Source: JAVBLW01 sp031553215 (lineage in GTDB: Bacteria; Bacillota_I; Bacilli_A; Acholeplasmatales; Anaeroplasmataceae). Taken from it: a DNA stretch of 64,000 nucleotides. Both the position numbers and the translations under genes were made by a program. Below the pieces are notes generated by a model, which was not told the origin of the DNA, did not search any database, and saw nothing but the letters and a program-made list of their open reading frames with translations. Below, in pieces: positions 59,841 to 64,000 of this stretch (the first letter of the stretch is position 1; the number at the start of each line of letters is the position of its first letter). The stretch spans positions 146,779 to 210,778 of the forward strand of contig JAVBLW010000001.1 in assembly GCA_031553215.1 (NCBI GenBank). Direction: 5' to 3'.

Positions 59841-60875
59841 TTATTTTCCCTCCTTAAATTGTGATAAGAAACGAACATCATTAACATAGAAGTTTCTTAT
59901 ATCATCAATTCCATTTTTTAGAATTGAAACTCTTTCAATTCCTATTCCAAATGCAAATCCTTGAATCTTAGTAGAATCATATCCACACATTTCAAGAACA
60001 TTATTATTAACCATTCCAGCACCTAATATTTCTATCCAACCAGTATGTTTACACATTGAGCAACCTTTTCCACCACATTTAGCACAAGATACATCAACCT
60101 CAACAGATGGTTCTGTAAATGGGAAGAATGATGGACGTAATCTAATTACACGTTCACTACCAAACATTTGTCTTGCCATTTCTAATAGTGTACCTTTTAA
60201 ATTTGCAAAACTAATATTTTCTCCTAATACTAATCCTTCACATTGCATGAATTGATGAGAGTGAGTTGCATCATCAGCATCTCTTCTATAAACCTTACCT
60301 GGACAAATTATTTTAATTGGCTTACCTTCTTTTTCCATCATAGTTCTAACTTGAACTGGAGAAGTGTGAGTTCTTAATAATAATTCTGGGTTAATATAGA
60401 AACTATCTTGCATATCTCTAGCAGGATGACCCTTTGGCAAATTTAGTTTTTCGAAGCAATTTTCATCAGTTTCAATTTCTGGTCCTTCACAAACTTCATA
60501 ACCCATCCCGATAAATAAATCTTCTAATTCCATAATTATTTGATTTAATGGATGAATAGTACCTACATTCATTTTAGTACCAGGTAATGTTACATCAATT
60601 GTTTCACTAGCTAATTTAGCATTAATTTCAGCATCATTTAACTCATTTAACTTATTATCAAATAATTCTTCCATTTCATTTTTCGCAGCATTAGATAATT
60701 GTCCAATTTCTTTCTTTTCATCAATGCTTAAGTTTTTCATATTAGCCATAATAGAACTAATAGGTCCTTTTTTACCTAATATATTAGCTTTTTCATTAGC
60801 TAAGTCAATTTTATTTTTAATGCTTTTTAATTTTTCTTTAGTTTCCTCAACTATTCTTTTCAATTCATCTTTCAT
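59841..60875 (-). CDS. pheS: Phenylalanine--tRNA ligase alpha subunit
   Basis: Catalytic class II subunit, 344 residues. Long N-terminal coiled-coil (1-90), motif 2 region RTHTSPVQVRTM, FMQCEGLVLGENISF, RLRPSFFPFTEPSVEVD, a four-Cys zinc-like insert (CAKCGGKGCSMC) as in Bacillus, and motif 3 FGIGIERVSIL. The second of two ATG codons fits the AAGGAGAA spacing. The T-box leader lies upstream. pheT follows after one base. Confidence 0.96.
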   Translation of the reverse strand: MKDELKRIVEETKEKLKSIKNKIDLANEKANILGKKGPISSIMANMKNLSIDEKKEIGQLSNAAKNEMEELFDNKLNELNDAEINAKLASETIDVTLPGTKMNVGTIHPLNQIIMELEDLFIGMGYEVCEGPEIETDENCFEKLNLPKGHPARDMQDSFYINPELLLRTHTSPVQVRTMMEKEGKPIKIICPGKVYRRDADDATHSHQFMQCEGLVLGENISFANLKGTLLEMARQMFGSERVIRLRPSFFPFTEPSVEVDVSCAKCGGKGCSMCKHTGWIEILGAGMVNNNVLEMCGYDSTKIQGFAFGIGIERVSILKNGIDDIRNFYVNDVRFLSQFKEGK

Positions 60876-60905
60876 ATTCATTTCTCCTTTTTAAAAAAAT
60901 AAAAA

Positions 60906-61100
60906 ACGTCCTTAAATCTAAGGACGTGTTAACGCGGTACCACCTTAGTTCTAGATTATTATCTAGCCCTCAAATCCTTTAACGCAGGTTACGGGTGTAA
61001 TTAGCACCACTCCAAAGTGAATTCATTAATTTTATCTTAGAAACTCTCACCAATGTTTCCTCTCTTATAAAGAAATCAAATTAATTACTACTCTTTATCA
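60906..61100 (-). ncRNA. T-box leader (phenylalanine) of pheST
   Basis: Uncharged tRNA-Phe binding stabilises an antiterminator. On the minus strand the leader has GGTGGTACCGCG (60933-60944) as the antiterminator bulge consensus, the specifier TTC at 61019-61021 in GAATTCACT, which selects tRNA-Phe, and the terminator stem ACGTCCTTA/TAAGGACGT (60906-60927) with T tract before pheS. All parts agree with the downstream gene. Confidence 0.9.
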
Positions 61101-61111
61101 TCGTATAATAT

Positions 61112-61141
61112 ATTATATACCATAATAACATTCAATTTCAA
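61112..61141 (-). promoter_or_regulatory. pheST promoter
   Basis: Minus-strand TTGAAA, 18-base spacer, TATAAT. Confidence 0.55.
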
Positions 61142-61147
61142 GTATAA

Positions 61148-61516
61148 TTATTCTTCTTTATTTTTATTTTCTTTTACTTTATTAACTACATCTACTACAG
61201 TATCTATAATACGATCTGCAATATGAGTATTGTCTTCTAGATGTAATACTTTAACATCATTACTTGAAATAACCAAAAATGCTACTGGTGTAATTACAAC
61301 ACTACCACCAGTTCCTCCACCAAATGGTGGAGTTTCTTTTTGTTTTAAACTCATTTCGCTTCCACCAGCTAGAAATCCCATTTTTACCTTTGATACTGGA
61401 ATTATTACCGTATTTTCTAATGCTCTTATTGGTTCACCTATTACAGTGTCCACATCAATCATATCTTTTATATTTTCTAAACTAACCTTTAGCAGTGTAT
61501 TTATTTGATGATCCAT
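61148..61516 (-). CDS. gerW: GerW/YtfJ family sporulation protein
   Basis: 122 residues. VDTVIGEPIRALENTVIIPVSKVKMGFLAGG and the glycine-rich PFGGGTGGSVVITPVAFLVIS are the family hallmark; the Bacillus protein is made in the forespore and needed for germination. Its start lies 35 bases within the previous gene, and the ytfI-ytfJ order is as in Bacillus. Supports endospore formation. Confidence 0.92.
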   Translation of the reverse strand: MDHQINTLLKVSLENIKDMIDVDTVIGEPIRALENTVIIPVSKVKMGFLAGGSEMSLKQKETPPFGGGTGGSVVITPVAFLVISSNDVKVLHLEDNTHIADRIIDTVVDVVNKVKENKNKEE

Positions 61517-62024
61517 TTAATTTACTCCTTATATATAATATTAATCCTTTTATGCCCACGAGAAACAATAAATAATTTCTAATACTTAATGTAATATCAA
61601 AATCATATTCGTTCCTACCATAATCATTTCTTTGAATATAGAAATTTTCCTTTTTTACTTCTTTAAAACTATTATTTAAATATGTACTCAGTATTTTTGA
61701 TGAACTAAGAAACATAGTATTACTAAATATATTTAGTTCTTTCGTTAAATTTATTAACTTAATTACTTCAATATTTTCTATTACTGTATATTTACTTGTA
61801 ATATTTATTATTGGAAATGCTGCTTTAATACTAGAAATTTGTTTAATAAAATCTTTATCTTTTTTAAAATTAATCTTATTAATGAATTTTTCATAATTGA
61901 AATGTATTTTTATAACATATAATATCTTTATATATACATCCGTTTGATCTTTATAATTCATTATTCTAAATTTCATTGTTGATAATAATATTAATATTAC
62001 AATAGCAATTATAAGATATATCAT
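61482..62024 (-). CDS. ytfI: DUF2953 (YtfI-like) membrane protein
   Basis: 180 residues with an N-terminal membrane helix (about 2-20: IYLIIAIVILILLSTM) and a C-terminal hydrophobic stretch. Bacillus YtfI is the partner upstream of YtfJ and has a sporulation-linked but undefined role. The sequence is divergent, and the call rests on size, helix and position next to gerW. The ATG after GGTGATGC is chosen; an in-frame ATG upstream overlaps the preceding terminator. Confidence 0.7.
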   Translation of the reverse strand: MIYLIIAIVILILLSTMKFRIMNYKDQTDVYIKILYVIKIHFNYEKFINKINFKKDKDFIKQISSIKAAFPIINITSKYTVIENIEVIKLINLTKELNIFSNTMFLSSSKILSTYLNNSFKEVKKENFYIQRNDYGRNEYDFDITLSIRNYLLFLVGIKGLILYIRSKLNGSSNKYTAKG

Positions 62025-62064
62025 TGCATCACCATTTCTATTATTACAATCATTTACAAAAATA

Positions 62065-62090
62065 TACAAAAAAGTCGGAAAAACCGACTT
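62065..62090 (-). terminator. Terminator of the choice-of-anchor I gene
   Basis: AAAGTCGG/CCGACTT stem, AAAAA loop, T run on the minus strand. Confidence 0.8.
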
Positions 62091-62094
62091 CTAT

Positions 62095-64000
62095 TTATAA
62101 ATTCATTTCTATAATTGAAATTGTACCTGATACTTCATTTGCTACTAATAAAATTGGTTTTCCTGTTGGACTATTTTCACCACTAATAATGCACAATCCT
62201 TCTGGACCTAAATCAGACCCATTATCAAGATTCGAATTAGAAAAATCACGGATATTAATATAATCCACATATTTTACATTTGATAAATCTGTTATATCAT
62301 ATAGCATTACCCCGCCTATACGTTCTAAACCAATTACTACATAAGTTTTATCATTATGACTAAATACTTTTACATCCTCAGGTTCTGGACCCTTTTTATT
62401 ACTTCTACCCTCTAAATTAGCTTCTTTATGATTTGAATTAAAGAATTCAGGGAATAATCTTGCAGTAATGCTTTCAAAATCTGAACCACTATCATAAATC
62501 AATTCCATCGTATCAGCATTAAATATTGAAAATGATCTACCACCTAAAATATATGTAATATTATCCAATAACCCATCTGTTTCAGAATTAATTAAATATT
62601 CAACTTTTTTTAAAGAACCATTAATTGTTTTAGTAGCGATATTTGAGTAATCTCCCCATTCTCTAGCATCACCCTCATTAGCAGTAATAATATAGTTCAC
62701 TCCATCTATATTAAAAGTAGCGATCCCATCTGGCATATATACTCCATATACATCTTCATTTTGAATTTCAATTTCACCATTACTATTTAAATCTAATTCA
62801 TTTCCTTCTTGACTATGATCCTTAAATCCTAATCCCTTTATACTTACCCATACTCTATTTTCGATATCTAGAGTCGCAATAGCGTTATTTTCTTGTAATG
62901 AAATATATGCATATTTTGAATCACTTGATACTGCGATATATTCAGGTTCTAAATCTACTGACGGCATAGTATTAGTTTTTAATAATACCCCATCTAAAAT
63001 TAATTTTTCTCTATTATCATCAAAGATGGTAAAGTCCATATCATAACATGTATAATCTGATAAATCGATGATACTTATAGAACCCTTAGGATCTACAGTG
63101 TTCTCTCCATAACCTTCTCTAGGCTCACCCTCGTTAGCTACTAATACGTATCTAGAATCTGCAGTAAAACATATCATATCTGGTTGATAGCCTACTTCTA
63201 TATGAGAGATATATTCTCCTTCATAATTCAAGAAAACTGCATATCCTTTATCTTTATAAGTTGCTCCTTGTACAGCAATTACAATTAATTTTTTTTCGAT
63301 GGATATATCTACACTTGTTATATCTGATGCCACAAATCCATTTGCGATTGCTAATCCCTTTATATCTATTCTTTTATATAAAGTATATAAGTTTGCACTT
63401 ATATCAAGAGATATAATATCTAGACTTTGGAATTCTCCACTTACCGCATACATTTTACCATTTTCAGAATTATACTTTACTATTTCAGATACTCCTCCAT
63501 CAGCATTTGTTTTACCAGCTGAATAACTTCCTAAATACTCAAATACTCCGTTTTCGCTTTCAGTATTTAATGTTGATGTATCTTCTCCACTGCCAGCTTC
63601 CCACTTACCATCGGCTATTGATCTTGGTTTATAAAGTTCTATATTGTCAGCTGACATTCCTTGATAGGTAATTATTTCAAAGTCAGTCGCATTATCATTA
63701 GTATCACTAAAGTCTTTTCTTCTTACCGATTTTTGCTTTGAGATTCCTACCTTGGCATCTCCCTCTAATCCTTTTGCAGCTGTTTCTACCGTACTTATTG
63801 CATCAATCGTTTCTTCTCCATTTACTAGTTTTAAACTATAAGCTTTGTTGTTTATTGCAATATCCCATTCTTGATCAAATACAGTAATATTTAGTAAGCT
63901 CACTGTCGTTGTTTCAGCTGCTCCTCTAATCAAATATGATGTATGTGATTCTAAACTTATATCACTTAAATCTAATGTTTCGCTACCATATACAAGTTGT
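62095..64000 (-). CDS. Choice-of-anchor I family beta-propeller protein with lamin-tail-like domain, 5' end cut by window edge
   Basis: At least 634 residues; the frame stays open to the window edge, so the N terminus is outside. The first visible part (LVYGSETLDLSDISLESHTS, then SYLIRGAAETTTVSLLN) resembles a lamin-tail (LTD) beta-sandwich, often found in secreted proteins. From about residue 150 onward seven-bladed propeller features of choice-of-anchor I proteins appear: LVANEGEPREGYG, DLEPEYIAVSSDSKYAYISLQENNAIATLDI, MPDGIATF, ITANEGDAREWGDY, KGPEPEDV, ENSPTGKPILLVANEVSGTISI. Those proteins are exported and variously anchored; the family link to alkaline-phosphatase-like domains is from memory. 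Function unknown. Confidence 0.85.
   Translation of the reverse strand, partial: QLVYGSETLDLSDISLESHTSYLIRGAAETTTVSLLNITVFDQEWDIAINNKAYSLKLVNGEETIDAISTVETAAKGLEGDAKVGISKQKSVRRKDFSDTNDNATDFEIITYQGMSADNIELYKPRSIADGKWEAGSGEDTSTLNTESENGVFEYLGSYSAGKTNADGGVSEIVKYNSENGKMYAVSGEFQSLDIISLDISANLYTLYKRIDIKGLAIANGFVASDITSVDISIEKKLIVIAVQGATYKDKGYAVFLNYEGEYISHIEVGYQPDMICFTADSRYVLVANEGEPREGYGENTVDPKGSISIIDLSDYTCYDMDFTIFDDNREKLILDGVLLKTNTMPSVDLEPEYIAVSSDSKYAYISLQENNAIATLDIENRVWVSIKGLGFKDHSQEGNELDLNSNGEIEIQNEDVYGVYMPDGIATFNIDGVNYIITANEGDAREWGDYSNIATKTINGSLKKVEYLINSETDGLLDNITYILGGRSFSIFNADTMELIYDSGSDFESITARLFPEFFNSNHKEANLEGRSNKKGPEPEDVKVFSHNDKTYVVIGLERIGGVMLYDITDLSNVKYVDYINIRDFSNSNLDNGSDLGPEGLCIISGENSPTGKPILLVANEVSGTISIIEMNL

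Noticed and set aside
59840..59887. Longer N terminus for pheT
   Set aside because: It overlaps the pheS end; AAGGAGGG supports the ATG at 59839.
1..64000. CRISPR array, tRNA, rRNA or other stable RNA gene
   Set aside because: No regularly spaced repeats, no cloverleaf-type sequence with the usual tRNA motifs and no rRNA-like stretch was noticed on either strand; this is by eye, not by a covariance-model search.

Overview
The window is low-GC DNA (roughly 30% G+C by eye) with Bacillota signatures: strong AGGAGG/AGGTGA Shine-Dalgarno sites, short intergenic gaps, frequent hairpin-plus-T terminators, a phenylalanine T-box leader, and AT-rich codons. UGA is used as a stop (for example at the ends of dapB and of the XRE regulator), so this is not a code-4 mollicute. 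Genes of endospore formers are present: spoVM, a cse60-like gene and the ytfI/ytfJ(gerW) pair. The best guess is an anaerobic or host-associated spore-forming member of Bacilli in the broad sense (Erysipelotrichia/Turicibacter-like or an uncultured relative). This placement is inference from gene content. No tRNA, rRNA, CRISPR array or complete insertion sequence was seen.

Layout. 1-4.8 kb: a DegV/FakB-type fatty-acid-binding protein behind a FabT-like box, gapA, clpP, a GNAT fusion protein, nadK and a CYTH protein. 4.8-12.2 kb: an accessory stretch with a secreted protein downstream of a G9 tract, spx, trpS and cysE, an AraC-GGDEF fusion, a lipid kinase, an alanine-racemase-like enzyme and a tandem lipoprotein duplication. 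12.2-17.3 kb: an EF-G-like GTPase with a perfect cre-like box, aquaporin, an intracellular polygalacturonase and methylglyoxal synthase. 17.3-23 kb: the most unusual part, a three-gene cluster of a secreted toxin-like protein, an unknown protein and a membrane-anchored trypsin-like protease, followed by three poorly characterised genes. 23-38.5 kb: a TetR-controlled ABC exporter, then rlmD, sdaA, uvrB, a Na/Pi transporter, DUF2156, murE, rnhA, and divergent pyk and PPi-type phosphofructokinase. 38.5-45.3 kb: dnaE, an Ig-like surface protein, a peptide-sensor-like XRE regulator and the cse60-like gene.

45.3-57.4 kb is a syntenic housekeeping block. It is a reduced version of the Bacillus rlmN-prpC-prkC-rsgA-rpe-spoVM-rpmB-yloV-recG-plsX-rnc region. 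prpC and the PrkC kinase domain are missing, and only a membrane-anchored PASTA protein remains at that place. fapR, fabD, fabG and acpP are also absent between recG and rnc. The window ends with pheST under a T-box, gerW/ytfI, and the 3' part of a large choice-of-anchor I beta-propeller protein that runs off the end.

How the genes fit together. FakA, the DegV/FakB protein and PlsX form a route from exogenous fatty acid to acyl-phosphate. GapA, pyruvate kinase, PPi-PFK and methylglyoxal synthase cover glycolysis and its bypass. MurE, DapB and the racemase-like enzyme touch cell-wall precursors. Two intrinsic terminators (after rnc and rlmN) carry the ribosome-binding site of the next gene inside their 3' arm, which may be a recurring regulatory arrangement in this genome.
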